DNA from: a bacterium HR40
GTDB lineage: Bacteria; Pseudomonadota; Alphaproteobacteria; Geminicoccales; Geminicoccaceae
Assembly (NCBI GenBank): GCA_002898275.1
Contig: BEIQ01000002.1
Coordinates: 248,001-312,000, forward strand
Reading direction: 5' to 3'
DNA length: 64,000 nucleotides
Within the stretch, counting starts at the first letter, position 1. The number at the start of each line of letters is the position of its first letter. The notes under the pieces are model-generated. The model saw nothing but the letters and a program-made list of their open reading frames with translations, searched no databases and was not told where the DNA came from. Positions 27,159 through 35,343 of the stretch are shown here, in pieces. Both the position numbers and the translations under genes were made by a program.

Positions 27159-28643
27159 ATGGCAACGGTACTGGCACGACCCGTGCTCGCCTACCGGGGC
27201 TGCGCCATCGATGGCGGCTGGGTGGATCCGGGACGGCGGCTCGAGGTGATCTGCCCGAGCGACGGCAGCCTCATCGGGGAGATCGCCCGTGGCAGCGAGC
27301 GCGAAATCGACCTCGCGGTGGCCGCTGCTCGCCGCGCCTTCGAGATCGGTCCCTGGGGTCGCATGCCGGCCTTCGAGCGCGGCCGCATGCTGCTCCGGTT
27401 CGCCGAGGCGATCCGCGCCCACGCCGAGGAGCTCGCCGGGCTCGAATCCTGCGATACCGGCAAACCGATCGCCCAGGGCCGCGCCGATATCGACGCCTGT
27501 GCCCGCTATTTCGAGTTCTATGGCGGTGCTGCCGACAAGCTCCATGGCGACACCCTTCCCTTCCTGCTGGGCTACACGGCCTTGAGCCTGCGCGAGCCGC
27601 ACGGAGTCACCGCCCACATCATTCCCTGGAACTATCCGGCGCAGATCTTCGGCCGCTCGGTCGGCGCCGCACTGGCCGCCGGGAACGCCTGCGTGGTCAA
27701 GCCGGCGGAGGATGCCTCGCTCTCGATCCTCAGACTCGCCGAGCTCGCCTTCGAAATCGGCCTGCCCCGAGGAGCGCTCAACGTGGTGCCGGGTCTCGGC
27801 GAGGAAGCCGGGGCAGCACTCGCCGCCCATCCCGACATCGACTTCCTGTCGTTTACGGGCTCCCGGGAGGTCGGGACCCTGGTGCAGGCAGCGGCGGCCC
27901 GCAACCACGTCGGCTGCACCCTCGAGCTCGGCGGCAAATCGCCGCAGATCCTGTTCGCCGATGCCGACCTCGACGCCGCCATGCCGGTGGTGGTGCGCGC
28001 GATCGTCCAGAACGCCGGTCAGACCTGCTCGGCCGGCTCGCGGCTCCTCGTGGAACGGCCGCTCTGGGAGCGCGTGTGCAACGAGCTGCGGCAACGCTTC
28101 GCCGCCCTGCGGGTGGGGCCGCACGACTCGGGTGCCGATGTGGGAGCGCTCATCAACCGCAGCCAGTTCGAGCGGGTGCGGGGCTTCGTCGAGCGCGCCA
28201 AGGCCGATGGGATTCCGGTGATCGCCCAGACACCCCTGCCCGCGGACTTGCCCGCCGGCGGCCATTACGTGGCCCCGATCGCCTTCGGTCCGGTGCCCGA
28301 GGACCACGAGCTGGCGACCGAAGAGGTCTTCGGTCCGGTGCTCGCCTGCTTGCCGTTCGAGGGCGAGGCGGAAGCGGTACGTATCGCCAACGGCACACCC
28401 TATGGCCTGGTCGCCGGCGTGTGGACGCGGGACGGCAGCCGGGCCCTGCGGCTTGCTCGCCGAATCCGCGCGGGGCAAGTGTTCATCAATGCCTACGGCG
28501 CCGGCGGCGGCATCGAGTTGCCCTTCGGCGGCTATCGCCACTCCGGCCACGGACGCGAGAAGGGCTTCGAAGGATTGCTCGAATTCACCCGCATCAAGAC
28601 GGTGGTGATCCAACACGGGGAGATCGGTGAGCGGCAGCCGTAG
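27159..28643 (+). CDS. NAD-dependent aldehyde dehydrogenase, betaine-aldehyde dehydrogenase-like
   Basis: Cytoplasmic ALDH-superfamily enzyme, 494 aa. Key motifs: the N-terminal IDGGWVDPG, IIPWNYPAQI with the oxyanion Asn, KPAEDASLS for cofactor binding, general base Glu in LELGGKSPQI, catalytic Cys in NAGQTCSAGSR, and EEVFGPVLACL. GGGGGAGG lies upstream of the ATG at 27159. The protein resembles betaine or gamma-aminobutyraldehyde dehydrogenases, but substrate specificity cannot be set from sequence alone. The 159-bp gap to the divergent response regulator holds the promoters; a CGCCGTC-type hairpin lies in it. Confidence 0.92.
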   Translation: MATVLARPVLAYRGCAIDGGWVDPGRRLEVICPSDGSLIGEIARGSEREIDLAVAAARRAFEIGPWGRMPAFERGRMLLRFAEAIRAHAEELAGLESCDTGKPIAQGRADIDACARYFEFYGGAADKLHGDTLPFLLGYTALSLREPHGVTAHIIPWNYPAQIFGRSVGAALAAGNACVVKPAEDASLSILRLAELAFEIGLPRGALNVVPGLGEEAGAALAAHPDIDFLSFTGSREVGTLVQAAAARNHVGCTLELGGKSPQILFADADLDAAMPVVVRAIVQNAGQTCSAGSRLLVERPLWERVCNELRQRFAALRVGPHDSGADVGALINRSQFERVRGFVERAKADGIPVIAQTPLPADLPAGGHYVAPIAFGPVPEDHELATEEVFGPVLACLPFEGEAEAVRIANGTPYGLVAGVWTRDGSRALRLARRIRAGQVFINAYGAGGGIELPFGGYRHSGHGREKGFEGLLEFTRIKTVVIQHGEIGERQP

Positions 28644-28698
28644 AAGCCCCTTGCCGGTACGGCAGGAGGCTCGGGGGAAACGAGAGGGGGGACGTGCG

Positions 28699-29946
28699 AT
28701 GTGGCGTCGTCTGCTCGAGCGCGTGGTCCGCACGGGCCATCTCGTGATCGTCGATGCCGATGGCCGGACGTACGCGTTCGGCGATGGCTCGGGAGCCGAA
28801 GTGCGGGTGGCGTTCCGCCGGCCGGGCCTCGGCCGGTGGCTGATGCTGCGTCCCGATCCCCGACTCGGCGAAGCCTGGATGAACGGGGAGCTCGACATCG
28901 AGCGCGGCGAGCTCTTCGATTTCCTCGATCTGCTCGCCCGCAACTATGCGGAAGGTCGTCACCGCGGCTGGCTCTCTTGGCTCGAAATGGTGGAATGGCC
29001 GCTCAGGCGGCTGCACCAACTCAACTTCGCTCGCCGTGCCCAGCGCAACGTCGCCCACCATTACGATCTCGGCAACTCCTTCTATCGGCTGTTTCTCGAC
29101 AGCGATCTCCAGTACTCGTGCGCCTATTTCGAACAACCGGGACAGGACATCGACGGCGCGCAACTCGCCAAGAAGCGACACATCGCCGCCAAACTCGCCC
29201 TCGAGCCGGGCATGCGGGTCCTCGATATCGGCAGCGGCTGGGGCGGGCTCGCCCTCTATCTCGCGAGCCGCTTCGATTGCGAGGTCACCGGACTCACCCT
29301 CTCCCACGAGCAGCTGGAACTCGCGACCGCGCGCGCTCGGGAAGCCGGCCTCGCCCATCGCGTGCGCTTCCTTCTGCAAGACTATCGCGAGCATCGTGGC
29401 AGTTACGATCGGATCGTCTCGGTGGGAATGTTCGAGCATGTCGGCATCAATCACTATTCGACCTATTTCGCCTGCGTGCGGCGGCTGCTCGCTCCCGGCG
29501 GGGTGATGCTCCTGCACTCCATCGGCCGCATGGCCGGCCCAGGCATTACCAGCCCCTTCATCCGCAAATACATCTTTCCGGGAGGCTATATCCCGGCGCT
29601 CTCCGAAGTGCTGCCGGCGGTCGAGGCCGAGGGGCTGTGGCTCGCCGATGTGGAGATCCTGCGCCTGCACTACGCCGAGACGCTGGCGGCATGGCGGCGC
29701 CGTTTCCTCGCCCGCCGCGCCGAGGTCAAGGCGATGTACGACGAGCGGTTTTGCCGTATGTGGGAGTATTATTTGGTGGCGTCCGAATTGTTCTTCCGCC
29801 GGCTCGACGGCATGGTGTTCCAAATGCTGCTCGCCCGCGAGCGCGACAGCCTGCCGCTGGTGCGCGACTGGATGGTGGAGACCGAGCACCGGCTGCGCGG
29901 ACTCGATGCTGGCAGGCCGGTGGCCTGGCACGCGGCCGCGGAATGA
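28699..29946 (+). CDS. Cyclopropane-fatty-acyl-phospholipid synthase family methyltransferase
   Basis: SAM-dependent enzyme that cyclopropanates or methylates unsaturated acyl chains in membrane lipids, 415 aa. A short N-terminal domain precedes NVAHHYDLGNSFYRLFLD, which is characteristic of the family, the SAM motif VLDIGSGWGGLALYLASRF, EHVGINHY and the C-terminal WEYYLVASELFFR. The ATG at 28699 follows GGGGGGACGTGCG; an earlier ATG at 28627 would overlap the aldehyde dehydrogenase. The downstream hydrolase overlaps its stop. Confidence 0.92.
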   Translation: MWRRLLERVVRTGHLVIVDADGRTYAFGDGSGAEVRVAFRRPGLGRWLMLRPDPRLGEAWMNGELDIERGELFDFLDLLARNYAEGRHRGWLSWLEMVEWPLRRLHQLNFARRAQRNVAHHYDLGNSFYRLFLDSDLQYSCAYFEQPGQDIDGAQLAKKRHIAAKLALEPGMRVLDIGSGWGGLALYLASRFDCEVTGLTLSHEQLELATARAREAGLAHRVRFLLQDYREHRGSYDRIVSVGMFEHVGINHYSTYFACVRRLLAPGGVMLLHSIGRMAGPGITSPFIRKYIFPGGYIPALSEVLPAVEAEGLWLADVEILRLHYAETLAAWRRRFLARRAEVKAMYDERFCRMWEYYLVASELFFRRLDGMVFQMLLARERDSLPLVRDWMVETEHRLRGLDAGRPVAWHAAAE

Positions 29947-30767
29947 CCTCGCCGGCACCCCGGAGCGGCGCGGTTTCCCTTGCTTGCGAGCGCTTCGGCG
30001 AGGGACCGCCGCTCGTCTTCCTGCACGGCCTCTTCGGCAGCGGCCGCAATTTCCGCAGCATCGCGCGGGCGTTCGCCCCGCGCTTTACCTGCTTTCTCGT
30101 CGATCTGCGCAATCACGGACAGTCACCGCATGCGCGCCCGGCCGACTATCCGGCCATGGCGGCAGACCTGTTCGCCCTGCTCGACCGACAGGGATTGGCC
30201 GCAGCCGATCTCGTCGGCCACAGCATGGCCGGCAAAGTGGCCATGTACGCCGCCCTCGCCGACCCGGCGCGGGTGCGTCGTCTCGCGGTCCTCGACATCG
30301 CGCCGATTCGCTACCGACACGACCATCGCCAGCTGATCGACGCCCTGCTCGCTCTCGAGCTGTCGACGATCCGCCGGCGCGCCGATGCCGACGCGGCCCT
30401 CGCAGCCGCCGTGCCCGATGCGTCGTTGCGCGCTTTCCTCCTGCAGAATCTCGTCTTCGATGCGGAAGGCCGCGCGGCCTGGCGGGTCGCCCTCGCCATC
30501 CTGCGCGAGGACATGGACCGGCTGCTCGACTTCCCCCTGCCGAACGAGGACGCCTGTTTTCGCGGCCCGGCTTTGTTCCTGCGCGGCGGGCGCTCCGCCT
30601 ATGTGCCCGCGGAAGCGGAGCACGCGATCCGGCGATTGTTCCCGAGGGCCGAGTTCGCCACGATCGCGGATGCCGGCCACTGGCTGCATGCCGAGCGTCC
30701 CGAGGACGTGCGGCGCGCCCTCGCGAGCTTCCTCGCACACCCGCGCGATCGTCGCAGCGCCGGATGA
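29943..30767 (+). CDS. Alpha/beta hydrolase, YbfF-like esterase
   Basis: Cytoplasmic alpha/beta-fold hydrolase, 274 aa. Oxyanion motif VFLHGLFGSGRNF, DLRNHGQSPH, nucleophile elbow GHSMAGK with the catalytic Ser near residue 99, and a histidine in ADAGHWLHAE. These match YbfF/ABHD11-type acyl esterases, whose natural substrates are uncertain (short-chain acyl or acyl-CoA esters). The ATG overlaps the upstream synthase stop (ATGA), implying co-translation with a lipid-modifying enzyme. Confidence 0.9.
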   Translation: MTSPAPRSGAVSLACERFGEGPPLVFLHGLFGSGRNFRSIARAFAPRFTCFLVDLRNHGQSPHARPADYPAMAADLFALLDRQGLAAADLVGHSMAGKVAMYAALADPARVRRLAVLDIAPIRYRHDHRQLIDALLALELSTIRRRADADAALAAAVPDASLRAFLLQNLVFDAEGRAAWRVALAILREDMDRLLDFPLPNEDACFRGPALFLRGGRSAYVPAEAEHAIRRLFPRAEFATIADAGHWLHAERPEDVRRALASFLAHPRDRRSAG

Positions 30768-30773
30768 GCGAAT

Positions 30774-30937
30774 GGGCGGCGCCACCTCGGCCGTTGGCTG
30801 CAGACACCTCGTTCCTGGGACCTGCTCAGCAGGTGGGCGCCATATGCCGTGGCCACGACCACGACAGGGACAGCTCCCTTCGGAACGACTTGGCCCAGGC
30901 GCACGGTCGGAGCCTGACGCACCGCGCAGCGCCGCCC
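30774..30937 (-). ncRNA. ssrS: Candidate 6S RNA (ssrS) downstream of zapA
   Basis: About 164 nt on the minus strand, just 3' of zapA, the usual genomic position of 6S RNA. The ends form a perfect 9-bp closing stem (30937-30929 with 30782-30774). Inside, 30912-30903 pairs with 30794-30785 at 8 of 10 positions, then a large unpaired bubble of roughly 13-15 nt per side, then an upper helix (30887-30882 with 30815-30810, followed by GGGA/UCCC). A rod with a central bubble is the 6S hallmark that mimics an open promoter and binds sigma-70 RNA polymerase. Exact ends are estimated. Confidence 0.65.
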
Positions 30938-30946
30938 GTACGCAAC

Positions 30947-31276
30947 CTAGGCCGTCTCGAGGGCAGCGGCAAGCTGTTCGAGGCGCTCTGCCACCCGGGT
31001 GATCAGCGCCGCCACTTCGGCCTCGCTCTCCCGCGCCTGCTCGTTCCCGGCTTGGCGCAGACGGCGGATCTCGGCATAGGCATCGTCGAGCTCGTCGGCG
31101 ATCAAGAGGGCCGCCAGCACGAGCAGGCGGGTGTCGCCGATTTGGCCGTATTGTTGGGCGAGCTCGCGCACCCTTCCGTCGACGTAGGAGGCGAGTCGGC
31201 GCAGTCGGCCCTCCTCGCCTTCCCCGCACTGGACGGTGTGCCGGCGCCCATTGATGGTGATGTCGAGAGTAGGCAT
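30947..31276 (-). CDS. zapA: Cell division protein ZapA
   Basis: FtsZ-bundling accessory protein, 109 aa. The N-terminal beta-strand region (LDITINGRRHTVQCGEGEEGRLRRLASYVDGRV) is typical, followed by GDTRLLVLAALLIADELDDA and a C-terminal coiled coil for tetramer formation. The start at 31276 lies 3 bp after the stop of an upstream coiled-coil protein gene. Linkage to the 6S-like RNA downstream repeats the arrangement known across proteobacteria. Confidence 0.92.
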   Translation of the reverse strand: MPTLDITINGRRHTVQCGEGEEGRLRRLASYVDGRVRELAQQYGQIGDTRLLVLAALLIADELDDAYAEIRRLRQAGNEQARESEAEVAALITRVAERLEQLAAALETA

Positions 31277-31279
31277 CCC

Positions 31280-31537
31280 TCAGCGGCTCCCGAGCAGGGC
31301 GTCGACGGTGGAGGCTGCCTGTTCCATGCGCGCGACGGCTTCGGCGAGCGCCTGCCGCAGCCTCTGGTTCTCGGAGGCGACCCGCTGGAGCTCGGCGTCG
31401 AGGGCCGCACAGCGACGGCGCAGCCGATCCACCTCGGCTTGCGCGGAGCCCTCCGGATCACCGAGGTGCGCGAGCGCGCGCTCGAGCCGCCGCAGGGCTG
31501 CCTCGAGCCTGGCGCTGGCTTCCTCGATCGTCTCCAT
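31280..31537 (-). CDS. Small coiled-coil protein (DUF4164-like) upstream of zapA
   Basis: 85-aa acidic protein that is almost entirely helical with heptad character (METIEEASARLEAALRRLER; AEVDRLRRRCAALDAELQRV). Proteins of this size and type sit next to zapA in many alphaproteobacteria; DUF4164 is my best family guess. Shared transcription with zapA suggests a division-related role, perhaps analogous to ZapB, but that is inference. Confidence 0.72.
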   Translation of the reverse strand: METIEEASARLEAALRRLERALAHLGDPEGSAQAEVDRLRRRCAALDAELQRVASENQRLRQALAEAVARMEQAASTVDALLGSR

Positions 31538-31760
31538 CTCCGCTTCCCGCCCTCGACAACGCCCAGGATCGGCGCATCTCTGTCATGCCCAGCACCAACC
31601 GTCAATCGCCGCCCCGGGCAGGCACTCCTTCGGCACGGTGCGCCATAGCCTGTCGGAGTGCCCGCACGAAGGCCTCGGGGCGTCGGCGCCTTTGATCTGG
31701 ATCATGGGCAGCCGCCCCATGCCGTGGTATAGACGCCGACAAACCCGTGGAGGAAGCACC

Positions 31761-32096
31761 GTGCGCGTGCCGCAGCGGGCTCGCTGTCTACTCCTCGCCA
31801 TCGCGGTCCTGCTCGCGGCTCTCCCGCTTGCGAGGGCGCGAGCGGGCGATGGGACGGAGCTGTTCGCCATAGCGCTCGCGGCCGATTCGAGCCATACCGG
31901 CCCCCTCGCCCACCATCGTCCGTGTGCGGCGCGGAAGTGTCTCGCCGGCGACCTCGGCTGCGCAGCGCTCCTGGCTGAACGTTCGGGCTGCCCGGAGACC
32001 GGCGGCAACAATCGGCACGGCGCCTCGCTCGGGACCATGTTTCGCCGCGGCCACCATCCCTCGGTTCCCACGCCGCCACCGAAACCTCCTGCCTGA
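31761..32096 (+). CDS. Small exported cysteine-containing protein
   Basis: 111-aa unrecognised protein. The GTG at 31761 follows TGGAGGAAG by five bases. A signal peptide is clear: VRVPQRARCLLLAIAVLLAA then LPLARARAGDG. The mature part has four cysteines in RPCAARKC, LGC and SGC contexts plus several histidines, and a proline-rich end. The Cys/His content hints at metal binding or disulfides. It is followed by another exported protein with a metal-ligand-rich sequence. Confidence 0.55.
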   Translation: MRVPQRARCLLLAIAVLLAALPLARARAGDGTELFAIALAADSSHTGPLAHHRPCAARKCLAGDLGCAALLAERSGCPETGGNNRHGASLGTMFRRGHHPSVPTPPPKPPA

Positions 32097-32177
32097 TCCT
32101 TCGCGCCGAGCTCCCCGGCACGATCCCGTGTCCGGGAAGTGAATCTCGAGTCGACGACGTTTTGGAGCAACCCGACC

Positions 32178-32693
32178 ATGACGATGCTTTTCGCTTCGAG
32201 CCCGAGGATCGCGGCGGTTTTGGCCGTTGCCGCGGCCCTCGCGGTGCCGTTTGCCGCCCGTGCGGCAGCCCACCAGCCGGGCGCTGGCCCCGGTCCCATG
32301 ATGATGGGCCAGCCGGGCGCGATGGGCGGACCCGGCATGCCGGGCCCCGGTATGATGGGTGGCTATGGCCCCGTGCCTCCCACGATGGGTGGACCCGGTA
32401 TGATGGGCCCCGGCGTGATGATGGGACCGGGCATGATGGGACCGGGCATGATGATGAGTACCCCGTGCCCGCAGATGGCCCGGCAGGCCGAGCGCCCGCT
32501 TTCGGTCGACGATGCGCGCGCCTGGCTCGAGCAGTGGCTGGCCATGCATGGCAATCCTCGCCTGGCGGTCGGGTCGGTGACGGAGAAGGACGAGCGCACC
32601 ATCGTCGCGGACATCGTGACCAAAGAGGGAGGTGCGCTGGTCGATCGCCTTGAGATCGACCGCCAGACCGGGATGATCCGGCGCGCCGGCTGA
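32178..32693 (+). CDS. Exported Met/Gly/Pro-rich protein with PepSY-like C-terminal region
   Basis: 171 aa. A signal peptide (IAAVLAVAAALAVPFAARA) leads into a low-complexity region, about residues 32-95, made of GPGMM/GGPGM units with many methionines, then a small ordered domain (LSVDDARAWLEQWLAMHGNP...EIDRQTGMIRRAG) resembling one PepSY-type unit. Met-rich exported segments often bind Cu(I) in the periplasm; that is inference. The ATG at 32178 is preferred over 32139 because TTGGAGC lies about ten bases upstream. A strong terminator follows. Confidence 0.68.
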   Translation: MTMLFASSPRIAAVLAVAAALAVPFAARAAAHQPGAGPGPMMMGQPGAMGGPGMPGPGMMGGYGPVPPTMGGPGMMGPGVMMGPGMMGPGMMMSTPCPQMARQAERPLSVDDARAWLEQWLAMHGNPRLAVGSVTEKDERTIVADIVTKEGGALVDRLEIDRQTGMIRRAG

Positions 32694-32702
32694 AACGACT
32701 TC

Positions 32703-32734
32703 GGGGGAGGCGGCACGGCGCCGTCTCCCCCTTT
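32703..32734 (+). terminator. Rho-independent terminator after the Met-rich protein gene
   Basis: A 12-bp stem, GGGGGAGGCGGC (32703-32714) against GCCGTCTCCCCC (32720-32731) with one G-U pair, a five-base loop and a short T run. It lies 10 bases after the stop codon and separates this gene from the yqaA-like gene. Confidence 0.75.
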
Positions 32735-32799
32735 GCTCGGAGCGACCGGCACGCGATGCTCTCGTCGTTGCTGCGCGCCTTTCGTCACGAGATCGCTCG

Positions 32800-33219
32800 T
32801 TGACTGCCCTCGTGGTCTTCCTCGTCGCCTTCGGCGCCGCTACCCTGCTGCCGCTCTCCTCGGAAGCGGTGCTCGTTGCCCTCATTGCCGCCGACGGGAC
32901 CCAGGCCGGGCTTCTGCTCGCGGTGGCGACCTTCGGCAACACCTTGGGAGCGCTGGTCAACTGGACGATCGGCTGGCTCTTCGGCCATCTGCGGGGCCAT
33001 CCCCGTTTCCCCGTCGATGACCGTAGCCTCGAGCGGGCCGAGCGCTGGTTCGCTCGCTTCGGGGTCTGGTCGCTTCTCTTCGCCTGGCTTCCGGTCGTGG
33101 GTGACCCGCTCACCGTGCTCGCCGGCTTGCTGCGCACGCCATTGCGGCTGTTCCTTCCCCTCGTCGCCCTCGGCAAGTTCGCCCGCTATGCCGCGATCGT
33201 GTGGTTCGCTGCCCCGTGA
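32800..33219 (+). CDS. YqaA-family small membrane protein (VTT/SNARE-associated type)
   Basis: 139 aa, three to four hydrophobic helices. It matches E. coli YqaA in length and pattern: LLPLSSEAVLVALIAADG, the FGNTLGALVNWTIGWL motif, and FARFGVWSLLFAWLPVVGDPLTVLAGLLRTPL. These proteins resemble half of a DedA/VTT lipid-scramblase-like fold; the role is unclear. The only usable start is a TTG at 32800, which overlaps the stop of a 15-codon ORF (ATG at 32756), so a short leader peptide may couple its translation. Confidence 0.8.
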   Translation: MTALVVFLVAFGAATLLPLSSEAVLVALIAADGTQAGLLLAVATFGNTLGALVNWTIGWLFGHLRGHPRFPVDDRSLERAERWFARFGVWSLLFAWLPVVGDPLTVLAGLLRTPLRLFLPLVALGKFARYAAIVWFAAP

Positions 33220-33235
33220 GCGTCGACCCACGGCC

Positions 33236-33264
33236 TTGACCTGAGAACCCGCACACGCTACCTC
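33236..33264 (+). promoter_or_regulatory. Candidate rpmB promoter
   Basis: TTGACC (33236-33241) with a 17-base spacer to TACCTC (33259-33264), about 60 bp upstream of the rpmB start and just after the yqaA-like stop. The -35 element is strong; the -10 is only a fair match. Confidence 0.4.
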
Positions 33265-33324
33265 GGCAGGCGTCCGTTCGCGCGGCCCGCGCGGCCGCCC
33301 ATCCAACCTTTCGGGATGCTCGTC

Positions 33325-33621
33325 ATGGCGCGACGCTGCCCGCTGAGCGGCAAGGGCGTGCTCGTCGGCAACAATGTGAGCCACGCCAACAATAAGTCGA
33401 AGCGGCGTTATCTGCCCAATCTGCAGTACCGCCATCTCTATAGCGAGACGCTCAAGGAGACCATCCGCCTGCGCATTTCGGTGAACGCGCTGCGCACCAT
33501 CGACAAGCACGGCGGACTCGACGGCTTCCTGCTGGACACTCCGGAGAGGCAGCTGCCGCGCGAGCTCGTCTCCCTGCGTCGGCGTCTTCTCGCCAAGCGC
33601 GAGGCGGCAGCGCAGAGCTGA
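33325..33621 (+). CDS. rpmB: 50S ribosomal protein L28
   Basis: 98 aa, full length for the alphaproteobacterial form. It begins MARRCPLSGKGVLVGNNVSHANN and continues KRRYLPNLQYRHLYSETL, ending in a basic helix (LRRRLLAKREA). The ATG at 33325 is chosen over one three codons upstream because family members begin MARRC. It is convergent with the esterase-like gene, with stop codons only 4 bp apart. Confidence 0.97.
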   Translation: MARRCPLSGKGVLVGNNVSHANNKSKRRYLPNLQYRHLYSETLKETIRLRISVNALRTIDKHGGLDGFLLDTPERQLPRELVSLRRRLLAKREAAAQS

Positions 33622-33625
33622 GCGC

Positions 33626-34585
33626 TCACGGCCGAAGGATGCGGGCGACGACCAGCAGCGTGCGCTGCAAAGGCGAGAAATTGTCGTCGGATACCAGATA
33701 GAGTCGGCCCGCGCAGCTCCCTCCGGTGGCTACCGCGATCGCCTCGAAGTTCTCGCCCGGAAGCGGCGGAGTGAGGGTGACGAGCGGGTGCGGGCGAGGC
33801 AACTGCCCGCCCGCAGCGATCGCCGGGGCGGAAAGCAACCCGAGACGGGCGGAGAAACCGATAAACGGGCTGAAACGGCGTTCGAGAACGAGCACCATGT
33901 CCTCGAAGGTCTCGGCCCCGACCGGGCGAAAACCCTCGGTGACCGGAAAGCGCAAGGGAGTGAGGCGGTTGCCGGCGACGATGGCCGCCCGCACGTTCCC
34001 CTCCGCGTCGATCGGCCCCTCGGTGACCACGAGCAGCCGATCATCGGCGAGCTGCGTCGCTGCCTCGATGCCGCGATTGGGAACGGCCGTGGCGAGGGCC
34101 GCGAGGGCTCGCGGAGCGGCCGGCGCGAGCCGGCCGTCGTCGCCCGCCACGACATAGAGCCCGGCCCCGCTCTCGCTCGCCACGAGCAACCGCCCTTCGC
34201 CGTCGCGCGCCAAATCCTCGGCATCGACTGGCCCGTCGAGGGCACGAAGGGATGTCACCGCGAGACGCAGAGCGGCCGGCTCGCCGATTTCGAGCCGCCG
34301 GCAAGGAACCCGCCACAGGGTGGCTCGGTCGGAGAGGAGGAGCAGATCGTCGCCGTCGACCAGCAGCCCTGACAAGCCGCCGAAACGCCGGTCCGAAGCC
34401 GAAAGCGCGAGGAGCGCGAGCACCTCGATCCCGAACCCCTGGGCTTCGAGCCGCGTCGGCGCATGCGAGAGCGGCAGGATCCGAACCTCGCTATCTCGGA
34501 CCTCCAAAGGCTGCAACGGGGCGCAAGCGGCGAATCCCGCCGTCACGGCGGCACGGAGCAGCTTTCCGATCCGTTCGCTGCACAT
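33626..34585 (-). CDS. Esterase-like activity of phytase family protein (beta-propeller), probable lipoprotein
   Basis: 319 aa. A short hydrophobic N-terminus ends in GFAACAPLQ, a plausible lipobox, so the protein may be a lipoprotein. The rest looks like the PF13449 beta-propeller: FGGLSGLLVDGDDLLLLSD near residue 68, DAEDLARDGEGRLLVASE, NRGIEAATQLADDRLLVVTE, and ENFEAIAV...LYLVSDDNFS near the C-terminus. Catalytic activity in this family is poorly defined. It is divergent from the degenerate transporter operon, with only 29 bp between them. Confidence 0.8.
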   Translation of the reverse strand: MCSERIGKLLRAAVTAGFAACAPLQPLEVRDSEVRILPLSHAPTRLEAQGFGIEVLALLALSASDRRFGGLSGLLVDGDDLLLLSDRATLWRVPCRRLEIGEPAALRLAVTSLRALDGPVDAEDLARDGEGRLLVASESGAGLYVVAGDDGRLAPAAPRALAALATAVPNRGIEAATQLADDRLLVVTEGPIDAEGNVRAAIVAGNRLTPLRFPVTEGFRPVGAETFEDMVLVLERRFSPFIGFSARLGLLSAPAIAAGGQLPRPHPLVTLTPPLPGENFEAIAVATGGSCAGRLYLVSDDNFSPLQRTLLVVARILRP

Positions 34586-34614
34586 GCTCTTGACCCCTTT
34601 TTGCCGCTGTCGGA

Positions 34615-35343
34615 ATGGATCCCGGCGCCCCGGAGGAAGCGACAGCGGGATCCCGCACCTTGGATACAGCGATCCTGATGGCCGTCGTCACGGGCGGAGT
34701 GCGCATGTCGTTCCTCTCCGTGCTGCTCGCCGTAGCGGCGAGAGCGGCTGTCGCGCTCGTGCGCCTGCGGTTCGCGCAGCGGGAACCGGAAGGGATGGCT
34801 GACACACTCGTGGCCATCGCCGTCTTCGGCTCCCTGATCGGATTGGTGGCGATCGCCACAGCCTCGGCGCTGCGACCGGCAGTCAGGGAAATCCCCGCCC
34901 TCGCGGCGCTGCCTTGGCTTCTGATCCCGTGGCTCCTCACCGGATTGCTCGCTTCCTGCTATCTCGGCAATATCGGACGGACGTTGCGGGTCTTCGCGAG
35001 TTGCCCGGCAAGCGCTCGTCGGCTCGCCCTCGATCCTCGACCCGTGCGGCGGCAGCTAGCGATGCTGTCGTTGGCAGCAGCCGCTGCGAGCGGGCTCGTC
35101 GCGGCGGAGTTATCGGCAGAAGAGCTGGCGGCGGCGGTTGCCGTCGCTTGCGGCGTCGCTTTGTGGTTCGAGAAACAGGCTCTTGCGGTGCCCCTGATCT
35201 GTGCCGCCGTGGCGGGAGGAATGGGCGGCGCCGGGGCGGTGTCGCTGACCCTGGCCCCCGCTCTGGCCATGGCGGCCGCAACCGCGGTCGTCCTGTCGCT
35301 GGGTGCGCTCGCACGGCGGTTCGGGATAACGGTCGGTGGCTGA
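34615..35343 (+). CDS. Divergent LivH-like membrane protein (degenerate ABC cassette, gene 1)
   Basis: 242 aa, multi-pass, about seven hydrophobic segments. Overall identity to LivH is low, but the coupling-loop region GRTLRVFASCPASARRLALDPRPVRRQLAMLSLAAAAASGLVAAE (about residues 121-165) has the same spacing as the working permeases (GTAIRAISQDRGV... at 2581-3450). It is about 45 aa shorter than LivH. The start could instead be ATG 34705, which has GGCGGAG six bases upstream, but 34615 keeps the first helix. No pseudogene signs are visible. No ligand-binding protein gene is next to it. Confidence 0.68.
   Translation: MDPGAPEEATAGSRTLDTAILMAVVTGGVRMSFLSVLLAVAARAAVALVRLRFAQREPEGMADTLVAIAVFGSLIGLVAIATASALRPAVREIPALAALPWLLIPWLLTGLLASCYLGNIGRTLRVFASCPASARRLALDPRPVRRQLAMLSLAAAAASGLVAAELSAEELAAAVAVACGVALWFEKQALAVPLICAAVAGGMGGAGAVSLTLAPALAMAAATAVVLSLGALARRFGITVGG

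Noticed and set aside
24262-27177. Minus-strand frame extending the glycosyltransferase N-terminus by nearly 1000 codons
   Set aside because: It runs out of frame through the HEAT, barrel and regulator genes and gives Arg/Pro/Ala-rich sequence only. The GTGA overlap at 24261 is a proper start.
32300-32460. GPGMM-coding repeats as a tandem DNA repeat or CRISPR-like array
   Set aside because: The units are irregular, lie in frame inside an exported protein and have no conserved spacers.
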